A stretch of 64,000 nucleotides of DNA. It comes from Amphirosellinia nigrospora (Eukaryota > Ascomycota > Sordariomycetes > Xylariales > Xylariaceae). A program made the translations under genes and the position numbers. Position 1 is the stretch's first letter. Each line of letters begins with the position of its first letter. The stretch lies in NCBI GenBank assembly GCA_004123355.1, contig SCHM01000008.1:1173501-1237500 (forward strand), in the 5' to 3' direction. Below the pieces are notes generated by a model. The model had not been told where the DNA came from. It saw only the letters and a list, made by a program, of their open reading frames with translations, and did no database searches. Shown here piece after piece: positions 40,601-51,316 of this stretch.

Positions 40601-41000
40601 GCGGATATCGTCACTGAGCTCGCGGGCGTCGGCGCCAAGAAGCCGTCCTTCGAGGAGGACGAGGACGAGCTGAAGGTCTATCACGCCGTCAACCCTAAGC
40701 TAGGCTATTGGCAGGTCATCGCCCCCACCATCCTGAACAAGATGCCCGCGGCACGCGATCTGTCCCTGGACCGTGTGGGTGCAGGCCCTCAAAGACGCTC
40801 AGCGCACTGCCACAGCCAAGGAACTCCCCGGCCTCAAGTTGCTCGACTTCTACGAGTCCCTCGTAATGCCCGAGGATGTCAAAATCACCCCCTTCAACCT
40901 TGAAACGGGCGTCTCGATACGCAAGAGCGAGACCCTGCGGAGGTTAGCACCGGTCAGCAATGATTGGGTGGAGCTATGGCTCAAGCAGTGGAAGTTTTGA
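37654..41000 (+). CDS. NRPS-like carboxylic acid reductase (A-T-R)
   Basis: Single-module adenylation-thiolation-reductase enzyme: activates a carboxylic acid with ATP, loads it on a phosphopantetheine arm and reduces it with NAD(P)H. Substrate unknown. Exons 37654-37890, 37953-38005, 38065-38467, 38532-38754 and 38808-41000. A domain: MGYVRTIAGNRLIPIVVDEA, the core A3 motif LHTSGSTGLPKPIV, VYGSTEGGIWAM and GRADDVVVLSNGEK. T domain: DNLFSAGFDSLLVFQI with the carrier Ser. R domain: Rossmann motif VIVTGTTGSLGTYLL, YSLSKLMAE with catalytic Tyr and Lys, and RVGQIAGP. Breaks occur near 37738, 38205, 39765, 40130, 40315 and 40770, plus an in-frame TAA at 39945-39947 (LDTLD, stop, NPAVKRVYCFNRS). 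Domain order is complete, so either many errors or a recently decaying gene; no clustered partner genes are evident. Confidence 0.85.
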
Positions 41001-42120
41001 AGAAAGCACAACTAAGCCAGCAGAAGAAAAAGAGCCTTTTTTGAAACGACGTTATTATAAATCATTAATTCCTCTCCTGCATTACGGACACAAGACAAGA
41101 AGGCGATCCTTTATTTTTAGATACCCCCACCATGTTGATGTTGACGGTCACGGTCACGATGAAGAGGCAAAAAGACAGCAGCGTCGGACAACCTTGCACT
41201 CGCAGCGAAGTAAGAAAGAGAAGAAGAGAAAACCTCCCTTTTGTAGCCTAAGCCTTCCTCTCTTTTCCTCCCTCCACCCCACACCGGGGGTTACATTTCG
41301 GATACTCCGGTCCCTCCCTTCTGGGACGAAGCGGAATATTGTTGATATATATTTGGGATGGCCGCGTATATAGTAGGGCGTAGGTCATGATGTGGGCTTT
41401 GATGTCCAGTCACCTCCCTTCCCCGTGTTCCTTTTTTTGGCGAACCTTTCTGTCGTTCGCATTGATCTACAAAACGTTGCAACTGGGTGTTGCGGCGTGG
41501 AAGAAGAACCGGAATGGGGGTTCAAGCCATTGCGAGCAGGGCTTTTTGGTACTTTCGACCGTCTTCTGTGTAAGATTCATTTTTGTATATAATTAAGATC
41601 TCTGTCTAGAACATAGAGGCGTTTTGCTGGGTTTTAGGGCTCACGTCTTTTGGAAGCATTTGAATCACAATTTTCACAAGCAACGTTTTCTACTCCGTTT
41701 GTTGAGTCCATGTTCGTGTTCACTCCCATTGGCAAGAACGGACGCTTTGCAACTTGGAAATCCAACTTTCCATCATGCATCTAAATTCTTGGCGCAAGCA
41801 GGGCGCGTTCCGAACTAGTTAACCTTGTATACTACCAGAAGGTCTGGAGGGTCTCTTGAGTTTCTGCTGAGACCGCTGATTTCCCATTCTCAACAGTGAC
41901 CTCACAGGCCTCATTGTCCGGCTGGCACCGGGACAGCCCAGCCACTGACGCTAAATACTAGGTCACGATTACCCTCAAAGTCTGTCTGTGGTTTCTCCCT
42001 TCCTGGATCATGCATGCCAAGAAATCACAAGATGAAGAAAACAATCAGATCAGTCAATCGTAATCGTGGTTCTCCCATTCAATGCCAGGCTAGGTATCTT
42101 TTCAAACGGTCATTTACCTA
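41001..42120. other. Convergent 3' intergenic region
   Basis: 1.1 kb between the reductase stop and the cystathionine gamma-synthase-like stop. No gene recognised; a 123-nt purine-rich stretch near 41150-41240 is unremarkable. Confidence 0.5.
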
Positions 42121-44028
42121 CTACTCATGATGAACCGCCTCCGCTGCCTTCAGCGCCTTTGCAAATATCTCTCCCAAGTTGTCCTCTAGTCCGACGCTGA
42201 TGCGGAGGAGATTCGGGTCCACACCGAAACTAGCCGCCCAGTCCAACTCCTGATAGTGGGCCAATATGACATAGGGCGACGTCAAGGTGAAGTTGGTACC
42301 GAGGCTCGGGCCCTTGGCCGTCTCGAGGGCGTCGTAGAAGGCCATGGCGTGGGTCTTGGTCTTGAGCGTGCACGAGAGCAAGCCGCCATAACCGCCCTTG
42401 GGCAAGCGGCAGGCCTCGTAGTTGGGCCGGGATTCGCTGCATTTCGGATAGTACACCTTGGTGACGAGGGGTGCGCCTCGAGGGCGTCGCAGATGACCTC
42501 GGCGTTCGTGTTGACCCGGTCGATGCGCGTGATGAAATCCCGACTGTTCCGCTCCATGAAGACGACGTCCTCGGCCCAGTACGTATCCTCGAAGACGTCG
42601 GCCATGGCCGCCTTCAGGGCACGGTAGTACCGGCCGCCCGGATTGAGGATCATGCTGCCGCCCATGACGTTGCAGTCGCCCGAGAAGATCTTGGTCAGAC
42701 TGCTCACGACCACGTCGGCGAGCGGGAGCACGTTCACATTGACGAAGTTGCCGATGGTCTCGTCGATGACGACGGCGAAGTCGTATGTGTCTGCCAATCG
42801 GCGTATGCGGGTCAAGTCGGGACACGTGAGGAGCGGGTTGCCGGGGAATTCGCAGAAGAGGGCGAGGAACCTCTGGCCGGCTCGGAGGCGGGCCTCGAGG
42901 CTGTCGAGATCGGCGGAGGAGCCGTGGCCGTAGAAGACGGCGCCCGGACCGAACTTTTGGAGGATCTTGAGGGTGTCGACGTAGGGGAAGCCGAAGTTGA
43001 CGCTCTTCTGCGGTGGGCGTGCCCTGAGGAGGGCCTGGTGGGCCGTGAAGATGGCATTCATGCCGCACGGCGTGAGATAGATGTCGTGCTCTCGCAGGTT
43101 CGAGACGCCACGCGCGTTGGACTCCATGACCGGCAGCGACTTGCTGGCCAGGTCGAGATCCGTGGTAAGCACGCCGGCGATGCGACGCCGAATGGCCGAC
43201 TTGGCGTTTTCCACGAGTGAGACATCGAGGTTTCGGCCGTAGCGCTCTTCGAGGAAGCGCGAGCTCTCGATACTGTCGGCCAGATCCTCGGGCGGCGGGC
43301 TCGGCGGACCCCCTGCGCCGTGTCCATTCGCGCCTCGGGTCGCATCGATGGACGCGGCCCGTTGGTACCGCCTGGGCCCACGGCGCAGTTTCTGCGGCTG
43401 TGGGGAACGCGGCTCGGGCGCGGGCGAGGCCTCGGGCGAGGCCTCGGGAGAGCGGTCGTCGAGGACGAGGAGATGGTCCCTGAACAGGCCGTGGCAGAAC
43501 TCGGCCCGGCGGCTAGACACGCCATCGCCCGAGTGCTGCCAGTACTGTTTCGCAATGGGAAACATGTCGTGTGGGAAGACGACTGCCGAGACGGCAGGGG
43601 AGATGGACCTCAGGGGCTCGGCAAACTCCTTGGCCGGGTCCAGCACGAGGCTCAGGATGGACACGTCGACGGGCACAGGCTGCCCGGCCTTCTCCCGTAT
43701 AAAGTCGGCGCATCTCTGGGCGGCCCTCGACGTGGGGAAGAGCATGGCCGACTGGCCAGGACGACCGTGTCTGGCCACGACGTCGGCGCTCAAGGCCTGG
43801 ATGGCCTTGTGGATGAAGAACCGCGGGTAGCCCGTGATCATGGTGCCGAGCACCCACTGCGCGCCCTCCTCATAAGCGACGTTGGATTTCCATGTCGGCA
43901 GCGAGACACTGACGGCCTACGAGAGAAGTGTCAGCGGAAGCGTCGGTGGAAGTGTCGTTGGAAGTGTCAGTCACACTCACATGAGCTGTGTTGGGGGGGA
44001 TCGAGTCCCCCAGGTCTATAGACGTCAT
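42121..44028 (-). CDS. Cystathionine gamma-synthase-like PLP enzyme
   Basis: Cys/Met-metabolism PLP enzyme of fold type I; fungal homologues condense O-acetyl- or O-succinyl-homoserine with cysteine in transsulfuration. Exons 44028-43981 (MTSIDLGDSIPPNTAH) and 43916-42121. Visible landmarks: AVSVSLPTWKSNVAYEEG, GYPRFFIHKAI, a low-complexity Pro/Ser/Glu insert (repeated SPEA, near 43440), HDIYLTPCGMNAIFTAHQAL, VNFGFPYVDTLKILQKFGPG, IDETIGNFVNV and SSLTKIFSGDCNVMGGS, whose Lys is the likely Schiff-base residue. One base is missing near 42478; after it the frame reads APLVTKVYYPKCSESRPNYE and LLRISVGLEDNLGEIFAKAL. Restored length 1845 nt, 614 residues, long for CGS but usual in fungi. Divergent to the amidohydrolase; the spacer is 860 nt. 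Confidence 0.85.
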
Positions 44029-44888
44029 GAGGCTTGTGGCCCGTCTGTGCCCGTCTGTGGCCGTTTGTGGCGGATGGAGAGGATACGATATTTCTTTCTT
44101 TGTATTGCTATAGCTGCTAGCTGTAGTGCTGGTGTATATAACTATTTTGCCACGGGCCCGTCGTCTGTCCAGCGACCTGTTTGGGTGGTATTTCGTGGAT
44201 TTCGTGGTATCTCTAGGGGTCATGCAACATATACCTGGGTATGACTAGGGGTACGTTGTATGAATGAGGTCAGATAAAATAGGTAGGTATAGGTATTTAT
44301 TTAGTTGTAAATACCGGGTCCGTTGTCCGGGTCCGTGGCCGCGATCGGAGCAAAGGTTGGAAGGTCCCCGAGGTCACCTCAACTCAAGTCGGGCCCACCA
44401 CAAAATCACGCTAACATCATGCTAACATCCTTTACTCTCTTCTCTCCATGAAAAAGAGAAACTCATTCCCCTGTTTTTGGTACGTGACTCACCAAAGATG
44501 CGACCTAGCGCAATATGCCCGTTTCACTCGCCTTAAGCAGCGATAGCATAGTCTACCAGTTACATAGATAAGTAAACTCAGCCTCGACAGTCACGTCTCA
44601 TATTGTTTAAGCATTTATTTCCAGAACAACTTTGGTAACTGACCATCTCCGGTGCGGGGGTCAGGCAGTCGTGAGAGAAAGGCGGGGCTAGGGCAGGGCA
44701 GGGGGATAGAGGGGATAGAGGGGATAGAGGGGATAGAGGGGATAGAGGGGATAGAGGGAAGAGGGGATAGAGGGGGATAATAAACCCCCTAAACGCGACG
44801 TCATCTGCCGACATACCAACCACGTGCTATCAAACTCCCATTATACCGCCCCTGGTGAATGAAATAAGCCCAGGTGACAAGATAAACT
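44029..44888. promoter_or_regulatory. Divergent promoter between CGS-like and amidohydrolase genes
   Basis: 860 nt with a TAGGTAGGTATAGGTA element at 44281-44297 (about 255 nt upstream of the CGS-like start) and the 9-bp GGGGATAGA tandem repeat near the amidohydrolase. No gene seen. Confidence 0.55.
44701..44778. repeat. 9-bp GGGGATAGA tandem repeat
   Basis: Six near-perfect GGGGATAGA units at 44702-44757, then GGGAAGAGGGGATAGAGG and a last GGGATA. About 110 nt upstream of the amidohydrolase ATG. Its reverse strand reads as an artificial LSPLSP repeat. Confidence 0.9.
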
Positions 44889-46255
44889 ATGATATTAGAA
44901 AACGTCGTTTCTGATGCTCGGCATCGTTCAGCGCCACTGTGGGACGTCGAGGTGCAAGATGGATACGTCCAGAGCATCCGACCAGCCGAGGCGGCATCCG
45001 AGATACCGCCTCAACTCCTTCTGCCTCCACTCTGCCATCCTCACATCCACCTAGACAAGGCCTATATCCTAACATGCAACAATCCGAGCTCGCCGCAGCA
45101 TCCCGACTTCTCGGATCTGTGTCCTGCTTCAGGCTCCTTTCACGAAGCCCTGGCAAACACGTCGCGGGCGAAGGAGCGTTATACCCCGGATGACCTGTAT
45201 CTCCGCGGCTCACAACTGCTGGCTACTAGCTATACCCAAGGCGTGACATCTATGCGAGCCTTCGTCGAGCTAGACCACGTGACGGGCACCCTACCGCTGA
45301 CTACCGCCATTCGTCTCAAGAAGGACTTCGCCCATCTGCTCGAACTGCAGATTTGTGCCTTCGCCCAGGACCCCATCTGCTCGACCCCCATGGTGACCAG
45401 AACAGGGCCATCATGGAATATGCACTCGCCGGGTTCGCCGACTCGATCGGAGCGCTTGGCACCACGCCTTACGTCGAGACATCCAGAGAGGCTTCGCTAT
45501 TAAATATGGAGTGGGCCATCACGACGGCGCTGAGGCACAATCTGCACCTCGATTTTCATCTGGATTACACGCTTGAGTCGCCATCGTCTCTATCCTCTCA
45601 AAAGCTGCTAACGTATTCCGTACTGGATCTGCTCGGTAGACACAAGTGGGCGCAGACGGCGGACAGCTCCAAGACGATCGTGTTCGGGCATTGTACCCAG
45701 CTCAGTATGCTCGATGATGCTGATCGTAAAGTATTGGCCGACCTTGTCATAGCTAGCAAGCTTCCTATTTATTTTGTTGGACTGCCGACAAGTGACATGT
45801 TTATGATGGGTCGGCCTCCTTCCGACTCCAACTCAAGACACAATCGTCCGCGAGGAACGATTCATGTCCCTTCTATGATTGGAGATTTCGGCCTTTCTGC
45901 TTGTCTTGGGGTCAATAATGTTGGGAATGCTTTTACGCCCTACGGCACGGGGGATCCATTACAGCTTGCATCCTGGGCAGTAGGAATCTACCAGGTCGGG
46001 ACTGTAAAGGAAGCAGAGCTGCTCTACGAATGTGTAAGCAACAGAGCAAGACAAGCTATCGGCCTGGACCAGGTTCCGCCAATTTGTGAGGGCCATAGGC
46101 TGTGTGGGATGTTGCTACTAAAGAACCAGCGAGTAATGGAGCTCCCAGGTGCCCCTGGCATGTCCAATCTGGCCGTGGCTCCAAGATGGCGTCGAACCCT
46201 CCAAGACGTCGTTTGGGATCCGCCAGAGAACAGATTGCGATTGGTTGTGAGGTAA
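44889..46255 (+). CDS. CodA-like amidohydrolase (cytosine deaminase family)
   Basis: Metal-dependent TIM-barrel hydrolase of the amidohydrolase superfamily, closest in layout to CodA-type cytosine deaminases; exact substrate unknown. The N-terminal beta domain (MILENVVSDARHRSAPLWDV) is followed by the metal motif HPHIHLDKAY (HxH). LHLDFHLDYTLESPSSL supplies the next His, IVFGHCTQLSML another, and SACLGVNNVGNAFTPYGTGD occupies the position of the fourth-metal-ligand loop; the usual Asp there is not obvious in this reading. It ends with DVVWDPPENRLRLVVR. One base is lost near 45390 (between CAFAQDPICSTP and GDQNRAIMEYALAGF); restored length is 1368 nt, 455 residues. No intron. The ATG at 44889 starts the beta domain directly. 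Confidence 0.78.
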
Positions 46256-46511
46256 AGACTATGGCCTGTGCCCAAGGGATTGAATGGCTATGTCTTGCAC
46301 CTGACGACATTTGAAGTCGAATCCAACGAAGGAAGCGCTGGCCAAAGCTCGAGGACAACTCGGGAGCATTTCCCCGGCATCACCAAACGTATGACCACGG
46401 AGAGGCTTTTTGAAGGATATAAAAGAGCACCCTCGTTTTCTCTCATGATATGTCTTGTTCACGAGGGCGCAATTGTGGCCGACGCATTGCCCAGTAGGCC
46501 GTAGCCGCTCA

Positions 46512-48407
46512 TCACATGACACAGCAGTGCACACTATTGTAGGCCGGTCCGAATATCTCTTGGTTTCGTTCGCGCTCATTTGCGCGTATCTTTTCCTTGA
46601 CTTCTTTCGGGAAATACTTCCGCAAGAAAGCAGCACGGTCGGCATCAAAGTTCTCCAGCCCTGCCGTCATGATGGTATCTGCTCGGCACCTACTCGGAGT
46701 CAGTCACCGCCTTTTTGAGTGTGATTTGTGAAGGCTGAGAAACATCTAGGTAGTATCTTGGCCTAGAGGTGTCGTCTAAGCGTTTCCATGACAAGGAAAA
46801 ATTGACTCAGAAGATTTCTTACAAAGGGCAATGCCTTTCGTTCCTCCGGGACATTTTCACGAGGCATCGGCTGCAAAACACGTGTTGACAATGCAACCGA
46901 ACAGGCCAATATGCGATGGCGAAGCAGATGGGACAGAGATAGTCATCTAACTGCGGTACGACGGAAATAAGTTCGGTGGACACTTTGGACTCGAGTGTTA
47001 GCGTTGGCCTTGGAGTGAAGTTTGCGCAATGGTGTTCGAAAACGTGTAGAGATTCTCCAATACGAGCCAACAAGTCGGACAACCGCAGGGTTCTTGATCT
47101 TGGAATTGGTTACGACGGGATTCATCGAGTCATGGTATTACTCACTTCGAGCACATACGTCTTGTGCCACACTACTAGCAAGCGAGCGGCCGGATCTTAC
47201 AGCAACGGGAAAAGCAGATGAAACGCCCAAAGACGTTCGCTTGTCGAACTCTACCGTACAAGATAAACATGGTTAGTACCAACATTGCTTGCGGGGTGTC
47301 TGGCGTACTCTTCAATATCTTGGTGACGGCGAGGCGATTGATCTCTTGAAATTTGAGAATGGATAGCAGAGCGGTGTTGATTCTCACGAAGTTCTCGAAG
47401 GCGGCTTGGCTTGCGCCCAACTTCAGTCTTTGCACAAGCTTACGTTGCAATGCTTGGTCCTGAAACCAACGGAGCTGATCTACGGCCTGGGTGGTGGTCC
47501 GGGTACCATGATCGCTCTCTCTCGAGGAGAAAAAGACGCGAGCGTCCAAGTAAAGCGCAAATATCTGCCGCCAGACATCCAAATCTGCCTTGGCTCTTCT
47601 TCCCCGAGATGGTTCAACAGCCTTGCCCAATTCCTCTCCGAGAGTGACAATCTGCGCCTCGAGCTTTGCTTGCTCCTGTTTTTGAAGTACCCCAATGTTA
47701 GACACGTCGGTTTGGAGGATTCCGAAAAATTCGGCATCGAACACGAGAGGCACCTCGACTTGACGGATGTCGGTTGCACTGCCAGTGGTCACGTCTCGGT
47801 CGCTAGAAGATGCCATCAGCGGCGTGGGCACCTTGCCATCGGAAGGCATGATGCAGTTTGGCGCCGTCGTGTTGCTCAGCGCAAGCTTCTGCAAGAAGTC
47901 TCTCGTGGATGGCGATAGCTTGGCGTCGACGGCGATCCCGTCTTCTAGGTGGACAAAGACGGTCAACCTCGGGCGGAAGCGGGCAGGTTCCACAGCTGCA
48001 CCCTTGACGCCGCCGGCGCCATCGACATCGAGATGATAGCTGAAGCCCAAGTCGGCGGGCGCATCGTCAGACGAGGGCCGCTGTTGGTCAGCTGCCAGGC
48101 GTTCTATACAAAAAAAAAAGTATTAACTTTCACCTTTTTTTCGCGAATAACTTGTTGAAAGAGTAAGCATATTCAGAAGGTGTTTCTTACGAAGAGTCTC
48201 CTTGTCGAGCCCGATATCCTGGAGCTCCTTGGTGACCTTCTTTAGGCACTTCTTGAGCTGGCCATAAGGGATGGCGCAATCGAGCCACTTTGGGGGAAGG
48301 CTGGGACATATGTTCATCAGAAGCACGAACGATTGATTAGATGGCAGAGGACGGATCGGCTGACCTTCACGTTGGAGGGCCTTCCGGAACTCCTGTGCAA
48401 ACTTCAT
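46512..48407 (-). CDS. SPX-RING ubiquitin ligase with C-terminal CaaX box
   Basis: Predicted E3 ligase joining an inositol-polyphosphate-sensing SPX domain to a C3HC4 RING; family members are linked to phosphate and nutrient signalling. Six exons: 48407-48365, 48300-48191, 48103-47309, 47250-47146, 46982-46823 and 46689-46512. SPX pieces: MKFAQEFRKAL, KWLDCAIPYGQLKKCLKKV, then LGFSYHLDVDGAG, QEINRLAVTKILKKFDKRTS. RING: LCPICFAIAYWPVRLHC then HVFCSRC and HCPLCRADTI. The protein ends NSVHCCVM, a CaaX-type sequence (C-C-V-M). One base is lost in a C run near 48296 (codons for FPPKW); restoring it gives 1392 nt, 463 residues. Intron 3 (47308-47251) was placed because it exactly joins TKILK to KFDKRTSLGV. 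Divergent to JJJ1. Confidence 0.85.
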
Positions 48408-48947
48408 GCCAGCTTTGATATCGTTGTCGTTGTTGTTGTTGTTGTTATTGTCATCGTTGTTGTTATTATTGTTATTATTATTATTATCATGTGTGAAGGA
48501 GTAGGGCGAACCGGGACAGGAACAGATTGAAATAGGAGGCGAGATTATTATCGAGTTAGCATGAGAAGCGACGATGCGATGTTCGGCCGCTCTAGTGGGC
48601 GTCGTCTACCTATATTAGGTAATGTGTCGTGTGATTCATTACCAGATTGCCATGTCTGACAGGGATGGATGGTGGTGCGGTCAGGTTGGTGCTTGTCAGC
48701 TTTTTTTGGTGGGGTGGGAGCTGGGCTCCCCCGCACCGTGCACTGAGTCTGCACTGAGTGCCCGCCTGCTGCCTGTCTGCAGGGTTGAAGAGGGGCTGGG
48801 CAGACTTTTTAGACTTTTTACCCTTCTTCTCACCTAAAATTTTGAAGTAACCACCTGCAGCCCAAGGGCCGGCCTATCAACTGCCACTAAGCCTGGGAGC
48901 GTGCATGTCGAGATCTCGGCTTCCTCCCCATCAGGCCTCAACTTAAA
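48408..48947. promoter_or_regulatory. Divergent promoter between SPX-RING and JJJ1 genes
   Basis: 540 nt. Next to the SPX-RING start lies a GTT/ATT microsatellite at about 48421-48489, which in the leader of the minus-strand mRNA would read AAC/AAT repeats. A TACCTA element is at about 48607. No gene seen. Confidence 0.55.
48421..48489. repeat. (GTT)n/(ATT)n microsatellite
   Basis: Imperfect GTT repeats passing into ATT repeats, starting 14 nt upstream of the SPX-RING start codon. Confidence 0.88.
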
Positions 48948-50717
48948 ATGGGCGCCGAACAGTCGTCGACGCGGGGCACCACGGCTGCTGACAGCCCGCC
49001 CAAGAAGACGGATTACTACCAGCTCCTTGGGGTCGACCGCACTGCTACCGACGACGAGTCAGTACGCCCCCCTCCCCCTCCCCCTCCCCGGATGCTGGCT
49101 GTCTTTTGTCGCTGACCGGGAGTCGCACGAGGCAGAATCAAGAAGGCCTACCGAAAGAAGGCCCTCGAGCTTCATCCCGACCGCAACTTCGGCGACGTCG
49201 AGAATGCCACCCGCAAATTCGCCGACGTCCAGGCCGCCTACGAGGTTCTCTCCGACCCTCAGGAGCGCGCCTGGTACGATTCTCATAGCGATGCCATCCT
49301 GCGCGCGACGATCCCGCCGACTTCGACGCCGCTCCCGAGTACCACAACGTGCGTCTGACCACCGCATCTTCGCCCTGATGGGCCGCTTCAGCAAGTCGGT
49401 GCCGCTCGACGATTCGCCCAACAGCTTCTTCACCATCCTGCTTGACCCTGGCCGAGTCGCTGCTGACTGGGATGGGCTGGCCCCGACAGAATACCCCTCC
49501 TTTGGCGAGTCCGCCGACGACGACACCGTTGCCAAGGCCTTCTACAGCCGCTGGTCCAGCTTCTCGACGCGCCTCAGCTTCGCCTGAAGGATAAGTGCCT
49601 CCGACGCTCCGACCGGAGGGTCCGTCGGCTCATGGAGAAGGAGAACAAGAAGCTGCGTGAGGATGCCATGCGCGATTTCAACGACGCCGTGCGGTCACTC
49701 GTCGTCTTCGTGCGGAAGCGCGATCCCCGCTACGTCCCCAACAATCAATCCGAGGCCGAGCGCCAGAAGATTCTGCGCGATTCAGCCGCCGCCCAGGCTG
49801 CGAGATCACGCGCCGCCAACCAGAACAAGATGAGCAGTGCCGACGCCGTCCCTGAGTGGGCCCGGTCCCGCGGTGACGACGCACACATTAGCGAGTTCTC
49901 GGAAACCGAGGACGAATCCGAAGTGGAGGAAATCGAGTGTATCGTGTGCAACAAGACTTTCAAGAGCGAGAAGCAATTCGAGGCTCACGAAAAGAGCAAG
50001 AAGCACCTGAAGGCCATCCAGCAGCTGAAACATCAGATGAGGAAGGAGAACGCGAACTTCGACTTGGACAGAGAGGTAGAGCCAGGTCCAGACTCTCCCC
50101 GGAGGTGACAGTTGTAAGGGCGGATCATGGTGCCGTGGGCCCTCAGGACGACGACACTCGGGGTCCAAGATTACAAGGGTCCAGTGACCCTCTCTATTGT
50201 GCATCTCGTCTCGACGCTGACCCTGCCGGGTCGAACTCTACGATAGTCAGTGCAGACGTGGAAAGCGAAGATGACGATTATGTCTCGAGAGACGTTGTCG
50301 AGTCACGTTTAGCAAACAATGCGGAACCATTACCAGGAGATGAAGGCGACGACCTCGATGAGGCAGCCACCAAGATAGCGAATATGACAGTTGAAGACAG
50401 TCCTCCCGTAAAAAAGATAGGCATGGCCAAGGCTAAGAAACAGAAAAAGGCTGCTCGCCAGGCTGCGATTGAACAAGCTGGTCACCCGGTATGTTACACA
50501 ACGCTCACCCCAATCCCACCTTTTGTCCCTCTTTCTCCTTCTCTCTCTGAAGGGCGGAATACTCATCATCACTACACTGCAGTGTCTTACCTGTCGCGCT
50601 ACATTTGACTCGAAGGGGGGGCTTTTCAAGCATATTAAAGAAAATCCAGACCACGCTTCTCCGAGGGTTACCTCGTCCACGAGTAAGTCGAATAAGCCAG
50701 GTGGGAGAAAGCGGTGA
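48948..50717 (+). CDS. JJJ1: J-domain/zinc-finger protein JJJ1 (DNAJC21-like)
   Basis: Cytosolic Hsp40 that with Hsp70 releases biogenesis factors from pre-60S ribosomes. Exons 48948-49057, 49136-50488 and 50583-50717. The J domain reads [35 protein letters not shown] with the HPD motif, and [20 protein letters not shown]. Next comes the JJJ1-specific region ([50 protein letters not shown]), a C2H2 finger [19 protein letters not shown] with CxxC and HxxxxxH spacing, an acidic/Lys-rich segment, and a second finger [19 protein letters not shown] near the C-terminus. Frame breaks occur near 49305, 49370, 49588 and 50095, most fitting single missing bases (TTCGCCTGAAGG for TTCGCCTGGAAGG). All domains are present and in order. 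Confidence 0.88.
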
Positions 50718-51316
50718 TTGCACCTGTTAGGCAATGTGTTTCTTGAAAAGGTCATGGAGGACACACCGTGGCACCCAGCTGGCGACATCTCAGAATGGTC
50801 TCAGTGTATGGTGGTACGTACTCTTAAAAACTGCTACTGGACCCTATTGAATGCTGCCAGCGTCGTACGGGATATCAGCGACGAAACTCTTAACATGATA
50901 GTTGATGAGAAGCAAACCTTGGGTACGTTTATGTGTGGAAGGCCGACAACCTAGGTAGTCTTTTGAGGGGCCGACGACGACATGAATTTCAACCGTCGTG
51001 ATCACATCCATCACCGGGTTCTATAACTAAATTCCTCGAAGTTCTACTATCCTCCCAAGGATGTTAGCTATGATGGTTCAGAAGACACACAGACTCGGAA
51101 CAATACATTCTCCCAACCATAACGTCTTTGGAAAGGTTCTGCATAGGAGCTCAAAGCCTCCGGCCCGTCCGCATATTATCGAGACGGTTAATATTCAGAA
51201 GTATCTGGCCACAGACGCGGCTCTCTGCTACTCTGATTAGACTATTCTAAACATAAAACGCCTTGTCCAGCCCTATGGTATATTTCAGAAAATTGCAAAT
51301 CCCTGGCCCGCTCATG
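50718..51316. other. Convergent 3' intergenic region
   Basis: 600 nt between the JJJ1 and ATG4 stops; no supported gene. Confidence 0.5.

Noticed and set aside
42471-43220. 249-residue plus-strand frame across the CGS-like gene
   Set aside because: A G+C-driven antisense shadow of a clear PLP enzyme; the translation is rich in Glu/Val/Arg with no motif.
44578-44823. Pro/Leu/Ser-repeat protein on the minus strand
   Set aside because: It is only the translation of the GGGGATAGA minisatellite.
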